From the NCBI GenBank assembly GCA_000333855.2, contig CM007345.1, forward strand, positions 163,947 through 227,946: 64,000 nt of DNA, read 5' to 3'. Of this stretch, positions 53,301 through 62,499 are shown piece by piece (the stretch's first letter is position 1; every line of letters begins with the position of its first letter). The position numbers were made by a program, and so were the translations under genes. The DNA comes from Endotrypanum monterogeii. Its lineage: Eukaryota > Euglenozoa > Kinetoplastea > Trypanosomatida > Trypanosomatidae. The notes beneath the pieces were generated by a model. The model saw only the letters and a list, made by a program, of their open reading frames with translations, made no database searches and was not told the origin of the DNA.

Positions 53301-55210
53301 TCGATGAAGCTTCGTAAGTCACCGTAAGGCTTACGGCGGTGGTGCTGCAGCAGCGCCTCGACACGAGCGAAGTGGTTCCCCTCCGGCATGCCAATCGTGA
53401 GGAGCCGCTGCAACTCCACCGCTGAGATGCTCTGTGTACTCAAGGCACATAGCAAGAGCGGCAGCGGCAAATGCCACACGACCTTGCGAGCAAAGGAGAA
53501 AATCACCTCGCCCTGTGAAGTGTAGTAAAAATAGTTCTGCACTGTCAACCCACTCAGCCGCTTGCAGCGTATTACAACGGCCTTGGCAGTGAAGTGGGGG
53601 CCCTGTGTGGCGAACCTCTCGCGCAAGATGTTAATGGGCACGTTGCAGCGCTGCATGAGCAACGCACGCAGAATGCGCTCGCCACCGTTCATGATGAAGT
53701 ACCCACCCACCTCCTTCTGCTCCTCCAGCGCACGGAAGTGATCACGCCGGGCATCGACGTTCCGCAAAGCGCAGCGCGCTCCTTTCACCATCTCTGGGAA
53801 GGCTGCGAAGCTCACCCAAAACTGTTCCTTACTCGGCACAAGATAGGCGTACGCGTCGTATTCGGTGGGAGGGACGCGAAGCTGGCGCATGAACGCAAAG
53901 AACTCTGCAGAAAAGGTCTGTAGCATTAGCGACGACGGTTCTGTGGCGCTGGTCGACCTAGCGGCAGCTAGCTCAGCGGCCGTGTCTGGGCCCGGAAGGA
54001 AATGAAAACCAATACGGACGTGGCATGGCTGACTGTACGTCTCACCGTAGCGACGGTGATACTGAGGAGTGGCAAAGGGAAGGCACGTGTACATTAGGTG
54101 GTCGTGAAGCTGTTGCGCCTCCGCGATGACCTCTGCCTCGCGCAGGCGCTTGGCCTGCATGAGCGCCGCGACATCGTGGCTCCCAGAGGTCGCTCGCGTG
54201 AAGATGGATTGTTCCTCCTCCATCCACGCTTTCTGAAGGAGATCTAACTCACGAAGAGCGTGACCGATGCGGTCCTTCATGATCAGAAACTCGCGACGTT
54301 GCGCATCCACCTGCTGCCGCTGCTCGTCCAGGGCTGCACCCTCGTCCGTCAGTCGGCAACCCTGAAGCGCAACGTCCGCAGCGTTTAGACGGCATTCAAT
54401 TTTTACGATTTGGCATCGCGCATGCTCCAGTGTGATGCGAGCAGAACGCCCCGGCCGCACACCTACTGCAACGTCCAGCAGAACCACCGAGCACACCCCG
54501 ATTGGCAGAGCCTTCTGTGAAGCGTCTGCCATGACAGCGTCAGTGAACAGAACGCCCTCATTCTGCATCTCCCTCAGCAATGCATCGACACGCAGATCCA
54601 TGAAGGCGTCGAATTCGTCGATGTGAAAGGCTACGAGGTCCGTCAGCAAGTCAACGTTGACGCGACTCAGCTGATCGCTGGGTCGCTGCGCCAGCAGCGC
54701 TGACACTTCCTCCAGCTCTGCAATGGCCTCCTGCAGGTGATGATGCTGCATGCCCTCGTAAATGGCAGTGGCTGTTGAGGAAGTGTTCCCGGTCTCGCGC
54801 ACCAGCTCATGTGCGAGCTTCATGAGCTGACCTACCTCCTTCGCAATGTACTGCAGCTGACGCGGCCCGCCGGTCTCCGGTGTGCCTATGTGACTGCGGC
54901 TGAACTCGAGTTTCGACAACTTCCTCCGCAGCCGCTCAAAGAAGAACGTGACGGAAGCCTCCGACGCCTGATCAAGCGCCGCAGTGTGATACTGCCGCTC
55001 ACAGATGTATTGAAGACGCGCTAATGAGCAACGGATGTGCTGCAAGCGCTCCGCTGGAGACATCTTCATGGGTGGGGCACGCGCCACATGGACGGAAACG
55101 GTGCTGGGGCGACGGTGGCGGCTCCAAGACCCGGAGCTGTGGCTTGGGACGATCGATTCTCCCGCTGAAGAGGAGAGCGACTTGGAGCCGTGGCGTGAAC
55201 GAGACGACAT
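50372..55210 (-). CDS. RPA2: RNA polymerase I second-largest subunit
   Basis: A 1612-aa second-largest (beta-like) subunit of nucleolar RNA polymerase I. Recognisable are HIDEFDAFM (196-204, the usual family opening), the lobe phrase GGYFIMNGGERILRALLMQR (502-521), the hybrid-binding region GYDMDDAVIINSTASQRGL and GDKFSSRHGQKGTLP, the wall phrase NPHAFPSRMTVGMMLE, and the C-terminal zinc site Cys1541, Cys1544, Cys1564, Cys1567. The Pol I type is favoured over Pol II or III by FPSRMTVGMMLE and the short, divergent N-terminal half. The first 185 residues, Ser/Arg-rich then helical, precede the normal start of the family. A similar extension is known in T. brucei RPA2, whose Pol I transcribes rRNA and surface-coat genes. 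Residues about 255-370 also form a charged helical insertion. ATG 55210 is used; an in-frame start at 55291 is possible but lies before a likely acceptor near 55283. Confidence 0.94.
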   Translation of the reverse strand: MSSRSRHGSKSLSSSAGESIVPSHSSGSWSRHRRPSTVSVHVARAPPMKMSPAERLQHIRCSLARLQYICERQYHTAALDQASEASVTFFFERLRRKLSKLEFSRSHIGTPETGGPRQLQYIAKEVGQLMKLAHELVRETGNTSSTATAIYEGMQHHHLQEAIAELEEVSALLAQRPSDQLSRVNVDLLTDLVAFHIDEFDAFMDLRVDALLREMQNEGVLFTDAVMADASQKALPIGVCSVVLLDVAVGVRPGRSARITLEHARCQIVKIECRLNAADVALQGCRLTDEGAALDEQRQQVDAQRREFLIMKDRIGHALRELDLLQKAWMEEEQSIFTRATSGSHDVAALMQAKRLREAEVIAEAQQLHDHLMYTCLPFATPQYHRRYGETYSQPCHVRIGFHFLPGPDTAAELAAARSTSATEPSSLMLQTFSAEFFAFMRQLRVPPTEYDAYAYLVPSKEQFWVSFAAFPEMVKGARCALRNVDARRDHFRALEEQKEVGGYFIMNGGERILRALLMQRCNVPINILRERFATQGPHFTAKAVVIRCKRLSGLTVQNYFYYTSQGEVIFSFARKVVWHLPLPLLLCALSTQSISAVELQRLLTIGMPEGNHFARVEALLQHHRRKPYGDLRSFIDYITVIGRMYREYHQNTSAFRFLPLYAKGSACQHDAWYGMFMLRRHVLPHLNGDDVATPHLAPDATPEKLMAWVTPALIAELDRKFDAMIAICRQLYLFVDDAIEHQGNDVPAYQELFTVSQILMGAFEVCLNRYMRGFAYRFARHLPAAVFRSILKLPTLPSADTEDVMRQVRQFADFSARYCNTDPLDQLGRLLITGNLNLDREEDFYCPQTSGWVVMAEHLNFYRFFEQLRCVHRGKTIAEMRSSEVRKYPCEAYGFICMVQSPDGEDCGVLNHLSVSTVSSNSPDASMTAELREMVRKALPDVRSRAKHSAVDQLCETVPVWLEGELLGYLNPPDAAKAAASLRRLKELTLRSQVHITGIVRRKDATPLQTLEVVYVPPKSKDPAGLYVFYDCGRLMRPVQRLESAVRTENTHLPFPLVFIGTWEQSWLDVAAVPSDPLDAVVQLNRKYEYMEQNGTNLISLTSTAIPFFEHNCSPRNLFQCGLSKQSSGTQLQALSWRKEAKLFRTYCPQRYISRTLPMDYYGLDDVSLGVNAVVAILSHTGYDMDDAVIINSTASQRGLLTAGVTVAKIVTATGKGCDKDDVFVFHNLLSTGERFTAELGANGLPPRRANANLDSFSFDRDHKYPGLRDNSDVYCCAKRVERIDPFTNKSVYEYTRHHATKWRHFDKGEDAWVHQVIPLVYSGPDPTSVLMIFRIPRPPTVGDKFSSRHGQKGTLPIHIRSHDLPFTTASGITPDVIINPHAFPSRMTVGMMLEIMTAKVGAIEGRFIDHSAWSTVDEQPRVAEIIGNALVKAGYNRYGREHLIDGISGEEMQADVFMGISGYQRLRHMVNDKWQARARTDAHTYRAVTKTGQPVKGRKRHGGVRVGEMERDGLLSHGISEVVVDRLLHVSDKTKAFICPRCGSLLSLYERHATEYGTWRTCRFCGAGADESTDSIAMVEIPQVLRLWAAELTSIGIRVVLRTSELSDFV

Positions 55211-56648
55211 CCTTTTTTTTGTTTCCCCACAAACGTTAGCCGAAGAGATAAATTGTGTGATTGTGTGTGTTCTACCGTGCGTCTGGTTCAAAGGGGAAAC
55301 GATGAGCTGTGAAGGTGTTTTTTTTTTTCAAGTGAACGAGTGAGTTGTGGAAGAAGGACGCGTGAAATCGGGCGGAGAAGAACGAAATTTTGATTGTCAC
55401 CTTTGAATCACCTAAAAAAAAACGGTTGTCAAGGAACAGGAGGCAGTACAGCCGTCTATGCCCACATACGCCAGTCGACTGTGAGACATTGGAGGCTCAC
55501 AGCAACACCTCTCAGAACGGGTGACTGCATCGCCGTGATATGGCCGCACTCCCCCCCCGTTCCCTCGAGCTCGTGCCTCCGCCTGAACAGCTTCCGTGTT
55601 TTTCTCCCCTCCCCTTTGTAACATGCTGCTAGCAGCCTTTGCTGTTGCCTCCCTCCTCCCCTGACGAGGAGTGTGAGAGTTGGGGTGCGTACATCCCCGA
55701 GGTCGGGAGGCATAGACGGTAAGCGTGAGCGAGCGGTGCCGGTGAAGGTGTGCTGGTGGCCACCCGTCGAAAAAAATGTGGGAAGCATAAAACGAGACCG
55801 ACAAAGGATTTCGTGATACGAATAGAGACGGATCCGTTTCTTTCTTTCTTTGCCCTCACACACACACACACACACACACACACCTCGCATTGAACGCTTC
55901 TACCCAGGCGTCGGCGTATCCGTACGAGGCCGTCGGTTGCGTGTACTCAATGATGCATACATACACGTGAAACAGTCCTGTGGTGCATGGAGAAGCAGTT
56001 GCAGTCATCCTCCCCTTTTAGATCCACACGGATTTGCACAAAAAAAAAAAATCTTTCGACCTGCACTTGTCGACGAAGAAGAATACTCGATACAAAAAAA
56101 AAAAAGGAAAGAACGCATAACACGTGGCGTTCGTAAGAGGCTTCATGTGGAATGCACCGCTTCGCGGGTGCCCAGTCTGCATCGATACTCATGATCACCG
56201 CTCCGCTGGTCGAATACGGTGCACATTTTTTTTTACGGTGTCTCCGGTATCCCCCATTTTGTTGTTGTTTCTGTTCGGGGAGGCGGCTTACTTCGCCACC
56301 AAGCGTACGCGAGAAGTAAGGAAAATCGCTGCCTTCGTAAAGTTATATCAGGAGCACCAGCTTCACCCGACAACGACACCCTCTCCCACCAACTGCGACG
56401 CTTAACAGTGGGGCAGAGAGAGAAATGGAAGAAATGTAGTAGAACAGTAGAGGGGCTTCGAATGCAACTTGCAGCGGCCATGGTAATACGCAACAGGTAC
56501 GTACGCACAGACGGGTGCCAGTGAGAAGGGTGCAGATTCCCCGCCCCACCATCACCACCTGGCGCTCATGCCCCCTCCCCTCCCCTCCCCTCCCCCCTTC
56601 ATGTTCCTCACTTTTTTTTTTTTACCGCGGAGAAGAAGGGACGACAGG
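55211..56648. other. spacer with (CA)n
   Basis: Holds a possible RPA2 splice acceptor near 55283, (CA)n at 55856-55882, and poly(A) and poly(T) runs. No gene is supported. Confidence 0.6.
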
Positions 56649-57554
56649 CTACCATTGTGCGTAGTTACTGTACTGCAGCAGAAAAGCGGTACACAAAACA
56701 GTAAAGACGACATGAATTGGGATCCAGTTGTAGCGTGCGAACACACCAAACATATACAGCATGCGCGGGACGTCAATGAAAAGAAACTTCGGCAGCCGGC
56801 CTCCCTCCATCGTATACATGTAGCTCAGCAGCTTCATCTGTTGCTCCACGTCTTGCTTGGAGCGTATCATGCGGAACAGAGGGGCATATGTAACAAATGT
56901 ACGGCGGATGCGCTTGGCCCACATCTCATCCAGCACGCGGACGGCCTTGTCGTACTCATCATTCAAACAATAAACTCGCACCATCTGGTTCGCCAGCTCC
57001 CGCTGAACAATCTTGGGCTGTGCCACGGAGCAGTCCATCAGTTCCTCATACAACTCCTCTGCCTGGAAGAGCGTCATCTTGCCACGCTCTACATCGTAGC
57101 TGACCAAACTAAAGAGGGGCACCAAGTGGTGAGCTGCCAGTCCAGACAGCACGTGAGGGTGCTCACGCAGGCCACCTTCGTGGAACCACAGAGTGTGAAT
57201 GGAAGGCCTTACCTCTTTGTTCATCAGATGCCTCTGCAGGAAATTTTCCGCGTTGCGGATGCCAAGTGCGAGCTGCGATAGCGTGACTGAAATTTGATTC
57301 TCCGTCCGCTGGAGCGCGAGCGCATTTTCGATGAGGACGATCTGCTCCATGCGATCGAAAAGCACCGGAGGCAGGGGTTTGTCCAGCCCCACAGCGCGTA
57401 AAGGCGCCTCGGCGCGCATCATTTTAAAATGATCGTAGCCGGCGCGAATCGTCGGGACGCCGCCGACTAGCGAGGGACCTACAGGGTAGCAGCTGACTCC
57501 CATCCATGGCTCCACATCCATGTGGCCGCGGCGGAGTACTCTACATGCACGCAT
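56649..57554 (-). CDS. hypothetical helical-repeat protein with C-terminal membrane segment
   Basis: A 301-aa protein from the ATG at 57554. The head (MRACRVLRRGHMD) is basic and could target mitochondria. The middle is helical, with tetratricopeptide/pentatricopeptide-like pairs (QAEELYEELMDCSVAQPKIV, then NQMVRVYCLNDEYDKAVRVL and DEMWAKRIRRTFVTYAPLF), the last resembling PPR phrases. Near the C-terminus one hydrophobic segment (WIPIHVVFTVLCTAFLLQY) could be a membrane anchor. Trypanosomatids have many PPR proteins, most of them mitochondrial RNA-binding; but membrane-anchored versions are unusual. No exact family is recognised. The frame extends to 57773, beyond the likely start. Confidence 0.75.
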   Translation of the reverse strand: MRACRVLRRGHMDVEPWMGVSCYPVGPSLVGGVPTIRAGYDHFKMMRAEAPLRAVGLDKPLPPVLFDRMEQIVLIENALALQRTENQISVTLSQLALGIRNAENFLQRHLMNKEVRPSIHTLWFHEGGLREHPHVLSGLAAHHLVPLFSLVSYDVERGKMTLFQAEELYEELMDCSVAQPKIVQRELANQMVRVYCLNDEYDKAVRVLDEMWAKRIRRTFVTYAPLFRMIRSKQDVEQQMKLLSYMYTMEGGRLPKFLFIDVPRMLYMFGVFARYNWIPIHVVFTVLCTAFLLQYSNYAQW

Positions 57555-58152
57555 TGTGCCTGTACCCTCTCCACAGCGCGGCTCACGCGATAGCAGGGGG
57601 GGACTAAAAGCAGGTATCAAATAATATTTAAAACATGAGGTGCAGGCCCAATGACTGGAATGTGTGCGGGTATGTAGATGAGCAGAAAGAAATGAGTTCG
57701 CCGATAATTGCATCAACAGAGCGTTTGTGAAGCATCGTGGATCCGTGACGTACATGTCCGCCACCGCCACCACCTAATACACATCTCTGCAGTTAGTGGC
57801 ATGAAGGAAGACACTTCTTTCCCCACCCCTACTAACCACCCCCACCCCTCCTAGAACGGGTACACAACCATTCCGAGTGCAGAGCAGAAATGTTGGAGAT
57901 GGGGGGGGAGGGGCCTTGGCTGACCTGGACACTACGAGAACAACGTGCATGACCCACTGCTTTATGGAGTCATGGACACAGTAGCAGGTGCCAACATGGT
58001 CTTGAAGATACCGAAACAAACGAAAAAAACTCCGAGATATGAACTCCTGGAATGGTACCACGTTATGCGTCACACGTATTCTGTTCCACGTGCACATGAA
58101 CGCAGCCATCATTCTCGCATGAAATACTTGCCATATGTTTTTTTTTTCGATG
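57555..58152. other. spacer, no gene seen
   Basis: Short spacer between two minus-strand genes with a G10 run near 57901-57910. Nothing is recognised. Confidence 0.6.
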
Positions 58153-58641
58153 CTACAGAGACGGAATCGACTTGCTCATCACCTCCGACTCAATGCGCGT
58201 GGCGAGCAGTGCCGCCTCGTCGTAGAGCTCTACCATACGCCGACCTAACTCCGCACTTTCAGCTGCCGCCGCTGCAATGTACTGATCGAGCACGTTCACT
58301 GGAACATCGATGATGTTCCCAGAAGCGTCTTGGCCACCCCCGAGCTGGACAATAGCCGCCCGTAGCGCGGCCCGCTGTGGTATCAGTTTCTGTCGCACCA
58401 GCTCATGGACACGGCGCTGCTCAAGCGATGCTTCGCGTTCAGTCTGCTGGATCAACGTGTCGGGAAGTCTGCTGTAGTGACTGCCATCGTGTACAGCGTT
58501 CCCAGTCATGCAGTCCTCCTCTCCGGCACCATCCCAGAGGCTCTGCGGCATGGCATCCTCAGCAGTGGCCAACAATGTACTCTGTAGAGTCACCACGTAG
58601 GCGTATAGCTCACGCTCGGCTCGCGCAACAGCTTCAGACAT
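58153..58641 (-). CDS. hypothetical coiled-coil protein, 162 aa
   Basis: A 162-aa soluble protein from the ATG at 58641, with three helical stretches likely to form coiled coils (about 1-28, 65-98 and 113-155; for example QQTEREASLEQRRVHELVRQ). It has no signal or membrane segment. Small two-helix proteins like this are often subunits of tethering, kinetochore, prefoldin-like or Mediator-like complexes, but no family motif is clear. A frame of 32 more codons upstream is Ser/Leu repeat translation of the (GA)n tract at 58699-58722 and is excluded. Confidence 0.65.
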   Translation of the reverse strand: MSEAVARAERELYAYVVTLQSTLLATAEDAMPQSLWDGAGEEDCMTGNAVHDGSHYSRLPDTLIQQTEREASLEQRRVHELVRQKLIPQRAALRAAIVQLGGGQDASGNIIDVPVNVLDQYIAAAAAESAELGRRMVELYDEAALLATRIESEVMSKSIPSL

Positions 58642-59221
58642 GACCGAGACACCTACGCTAAGTGATATTTTGTGTTGACCGCTGATTAACACACCGAGAG
58701 AAAGAGAGAGAGAGAGAGAGAGACGACAAACAGACAAGATCGGCCCGGTGAATACGAGACAGTGTCAACAAAAGCGAAAATAGGGTAGTGGTTGGAGAAC
58801 AGGGGTGATAAGCCAAGATAGACGTGCAGATGTATCGACCAGATCTTTGGCTTGGCAATCGATGGCTGCTGTCCAGTACACAGGCTTGTACACAGAGAAA
58901 AAAAAAAGAGAGGCGTGAATACATGTTTGTCATCCTGCACGAGCGTGTTTTTTTTTGTTTTTGGTTTTGTATTTGTAGCTGTGTAAGTGTCTCTTCTTTT
59001 TATCCTGTTTCCATACGCTCGTCGGGTGCTAGAATCTGCGCTCTGATTTGCTGTTGATAATTGAGGTGATGCTGGCGCGCATCTCTTCTTGCAAGTTAAA
59101 TGACACACACAGGCCCATTACTTGCACCTCTGATCACCTATAGTTGCACAGACCCCATTCCCCTCCCTGATTCGTGTGTGTGTGTGTGTGTGTGTGTGTG
59201 GTCGGGGGGAGGCTGTGGACG
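58642..59221. other. spacer with (GA)n and (GT)n
   Basis: Contains (GA)n at 58699-58722, directly upstream of the 162-aa gene and pyrimidine-rich on its coding strand, and (GT)n at 59175-59200. No gene is supported. Confidence 0.6.
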
Positions 59222-61216
59222 TCACATAACCGCACACTTTTTCAGCTGGTCTGCCTGGAGCGCAGTCTTTGCCCTCCCTGTCAAGCCGCGCAGGTTCTGC
59301 AATTCCTTCAGCAATGCAACTTCACATTCCGACGAGTCCGCAGGACACAGAAACAACACATCCGCGCTTTGTAGCACCACAGGTACAGGCGGTGTCGAAG
59401 ATTGCGAGCAACCACTCCATAAACAGACCAAATCTTCTGTACCTCCCGCCGTTGTAGAGGAAGCGCTGTTGCCGCTGCCAAGATGGTACACTGAGAACGT
59501 GTCAAGCGTAGCCCTGGTGTCACGGCATTGCGAGAACTGTTGCTCGATCACCTCATCGCGCACGCGATTCACCACACGCACGAGTGGCCACTCGCGGCCT
59601 ACTGCAATGCACATAGGCTTCACCGGCACAGGCAGGAATGCATCCGCAACGAATACCGCCACGATAATGCGCGGCGCACCAGCAGGGCGAACCTCCGCAG
59701 CACCGCACGGCCGCATTTTTGAGTTGAAGAAGTCGAAGCGGTTAAGGGGCGGACCTTGGCGGAAAGGCCACACCGCAGCAACCTGCAACGACTTCACTTT
59801 GCCAGAATGAGCGGGGGCAGCAAGTGAAAGCGAGGTACTGTCACCCTCCGATGCCGGGACTCGCCCCACCGGCGCCATTATCTCCTGCGCAGAGCCACCA
59901 GTCCGATGCACCGGTGACTGGGTAGTGACTGCCCCCGCATCGTCTGACGCCACAGCAGCACTGTGCGAACGGCTCCCCTGAATACCCGCCTCAGCACGAC
60001 GAAGCATTTGTTGGTGCTGAAGATTCAGACGGACAGCCAGCGCCTTGACGCGGCCATCACGGTGGGCGGAATCCGTCGCAGAGGTCGAGGAGGCAGCAGT
60101 TGAGGGAGGTGTCGACGAGGGGGTGGCCGTTCCGTAGAGAACTGCCGTTACAAAATGTAGAAGCGCCGCAAAGTCATCTGGTGCTGTGCTCTCTGCAGTG
60201 ACGGTGGGAAGGCTGCACACAACCGCAGCATTCATTATCGGCGCCTTCCGAATACTAGCGTCGAGCGGGAGAGGCACCAGCGACAGCGTGGGCACACGGT
60301 GCGACAGTAAGCCTGCTTTGGGAACACTGCCAGTGGTAATGGCAACAGGGGCCAAACTGAACAACGACGCGTGCGCTGACGAGATTCGCTCTGACCACCT
60401 CCATGACCCCGACAACTCCGTTCCCCCGCTATCGGGCACCTTCTCACGAACGGCCGTTGGCACGCCCCTCAGAAACGCCACAAGTCGATCACGTAGCTGA
60501 CCCACTGACATCTCTGTTGCAACAATCAAACTGCACACACCGACATTATAGGTGGATGAGACACTACCGTGCGCCACAGTTTCCGTAACGGACGTCGCCG
60601 CTTTGATTGCGGGTTCTACAATAATGGCCAACACATCCATCCTGGGGCCACGATACCCGACAGGCGCGAGAACGAGAGGGTTTGCAGACGTAAATTGCGC
60701 AAAGAACACGGCGGTGGGTTCATCTCTTTTCTCGGTGTTGTTCTCGTCGCTTCCTCTAGAGACGGTACGACGGTTTGGCGGCGGCTGCTTCAGTGGTTTA
60801 TCTTCGGTGCCTTCGTGGCTGTGAAAGCGGTGAGCAGCGCAAAAGCAATACCCGCACTGAAGGCATGGCACCAGAGCACAGAGCACCGACTGACAGACAA
60901 CGCACCGCTGATCGGGCCAACCGGTGGACGCCGGCGACGTTAGCGTCGCTTCAGCGACGGTGAGCGTTGATGCACCCTGGGCAGGTTTACAGATGAGCGG
61001 TGGATGATGCGACACCTCCGTAACGCCCCGTTCTTCGCTGAGCGGGATCGCAGAAGACGCACCAGCGAGTGGAGGTGCAGCAGGTGCCGGAATATGATGA
61101 TAAGTCGCGTGCGCAGAGCAGAATATGCCGCCACACCATGGACATCTGTGAGGCAGAAAGTCAAACTCCCCGCACTCTATGCACGGCGCCCCGTCACCTT
61201 CACACTCCAAGCTCAT
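59222..61216 (-). CDS. AN1-type zinc-finger protein (Cuz1/ZFAND1-like)
   Basis: A 664-aa protein from the ATG at 61216. Two cysteine/histidine modules lie at the N-terminus. The first, CIECGEFDFLPHRCPWCGGI then FCSAHATYHH (Cys12, 15, 25, 28, 33 and His36, 40/41), is an AN1 finger, though the final Cys is missing. The second, at about 125-155 (CVVCQSVLCALVPCLQCGYC then FCAAHRFHSH), is AN1-like. A Ser/Thr/Ala-rich linker of about 400 residues follows. Near the C-terminus VKSLQVAAVWPFRQGPPLNR and KPMCIAVGREWPLVRVVNRV look like the ubiquitin-like domain of the Cuz1/ZFAND1 family. Those proteins link the 26S proteasome and Cdc48/p97 and help cells survive arsenite, so a stress proteostasis role is inferred. 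The yeast protein is much shorter; here the linker is long. Confidence 0.75.
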   Translation of the reverse strand: MSLECEGDGAPCIECGEFDFLPHRCPWCGGIFCSAHATYHHIPAPAAPPLAGASSAIPLSEERGVTEVSHHPPLICKPAQGASTLTVAEATLTSPASTGWPDQRCVVCQSVLCALVPCLQCGYCFCAAHRFHSHEGTEDKPLKQPPPNRRTVSRGSDENNTEKRDEPTAVFFAQFTSANPLVLAPVGYRGPRMDVLAIIVEPAIKAATSVTETVAHGSVSSTYNVGVCSLIVATEMSVGQLRDRLVAFLRGVPTAVREKVPDSGGTELSGSWRWSERISSAHASLFSLAPVAITTGSVPKAGLLSHRVPTLSLVPLPLDASIRKAPIMNAAVVCSLPTVTAESTAPDDFAALLHFVTAVLYGTATPSSTPPSTAASSTSATDSAHRDGRVKALAVRLNLQHQQMLRRAEAGIQGSRSHSAAVASDDAGAVTTQSPVHRTGGSAQEIMAPVGRVPASEGDSTSLSLAAPAHSGKVKSLQVAAVWPFRQGPPLNRFDFFNSKMRPCGAAEVRPAGAPRIIVAVFVADAFLPVPVKPMCIAVGREWPLVRVVNRVRDEVIEQQFSQCRDTRATLDTFSVYHLGSGNSASSTTAGGTEDLVCLWSGCSQSSTPPVPVVLQSADVLFLCPADSSECEVALLKELQNLRGLTGRAKTALQADQLKKCAVM

Positions 61217-62211
61217 CACAGCAATCAATTCAAGGGACACACATGCAGAGATGCAGTGCACGTCGACGAAACACAGCAGCAACGGCTGGAGGGGGGGGGG
61301 TCTTGCGAACACGCCCTGCTGCTAAAAGATTCGCGCGATGATGATATTTTTTTGTTTTTGTTTTTTTTTTTGGGGGGGGGGGGAGGAGGGAAGACAATTG
61401 CTCGATAGGAAGGGAAAAATACTTTTATAAGAGGACAAGAAGTTATCGGGATGCATTCGTTTCTGATGTTGTTCCCATGCTACCAACTAGTATCAAGAAG
61501 CATACCGGCAAAGAGAAGCAAAAACACCTGAGAAGCAACTCAGGGTAACGTGCGGCGAAGCGACTTGATGTGCACTCCCCCCAGCACAGGCACACACACA
61601 TACCGAGGTATCTGCGCGCCGCAGTATGAGGCGAAAGGCAACCATGGGGTACAAAAATCTGGCCCGAAGGGAAAAGGGGAGAACACGAGGAAGATGCATA
61701 CGCGTGGTAATTTTCGGAGACCCTCTCTACAGAAATGCCCACAAATATATATATATATACGTGTGTGTGTGTGTGTGTGTGTACCCGCGCACAAACAGAG
61801 CACTTTTTTTTTTCTTGACTCTGCCCTCCACCTTCCCCGCCCCCTCCTCCCTTCATCATTACCCTTCCAGTTTTATTTTTTTCCTGAATGCGACGGAGAA
61901 TACATTGCACCCGACTCAGCCAAGCCCGAGGAAGTTAATTTGGACAGGGGCGTGAATGAGTCGGCGGTGTGCTGTGAACGCACGGAACAGGAACACACGC
62001 ATCAAAGAATCAGAAACTCGTGTACGCAGACCAGCCAGAATGATCCCAGGTAAACACACGTCTATAGAAAACAGAAAAGAAGAAAAGCAGAATATGACTT
62101 GGTACACACGCACACACACACACATACATATATACATATGTATATATGTATGTGTGTGTGTGTGCGAAATCGAGATCCAGAAGCAGGCTTATCTGCCACC
62201 CCTATGGCAAT
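61217..62211. other. spacer with (TG)n/(TA)n
   Basis: Holds G10 and G11 runs near 61290-61300 and 61372-61383, TA/TG tracts at about 61744-61782 and 62107-62163. A possible acceptor for the AN1 gene (after C10 on the coding strand, AG at 61287-61286) is seen. No gene is supported. Confidence 0.6.
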
Positions 62212-62499
62212 CTAGTACCACCGCCACCGCTCCAGACGTTTGTAGGTGTGAATGAACTCCTTCGTGTACACCTGCGCCGGGTAGTAGTTTTTCTCCTGGT
62301 AGTGAGAATATTGCGGCATGTATGCGGCGTGGTAGAGGTAAACACAAATTGCCATTGGCGAGAACCCGAGAAAGAAGGCGGGCACGAAGGTGTCGCTCAT
62401 CGTCCACTGGTGCGGCGGGTTAAACCAGCGACCGGAGTGAGGTGGGGCAAAGAGGTTTGAGGTGGCATGGCCACGACTGACGCAAGTACAGCGCAGCAT
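62212..62499 (-). CDS. hypothetical small single-span membrane protein, 95 aa
   Basis: A 95-aa protein. One hydrophobic segment lies at about 36-58 (DTFVPAFFLGFSPMAICVYL and following), then a Tyr/Lys-rich tail (KNYYPAQVYTKEFIHTYKRL, ending ERWRWY). The N-terminal part has Cys, Arg and Pro residues (SGRWFNPPHQWT). The single span and aromatic, basic tail look like an accessory subunit of mitochondrial complex I or IV, but I cannot name it. It is counted as real because of ATG 62499, clean codon use and its position at the start of the array. Confidence 0.65.
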   Translation of the reverse strand: MLRCTCVSRGHATSNLFAPPHSGRWFNPPHQWTMSDTFVPAFFLGFSPMAICVYLYHAAYMPQYSHYQEKNYYPAQVYTKEFIHTYKRLERWRWY

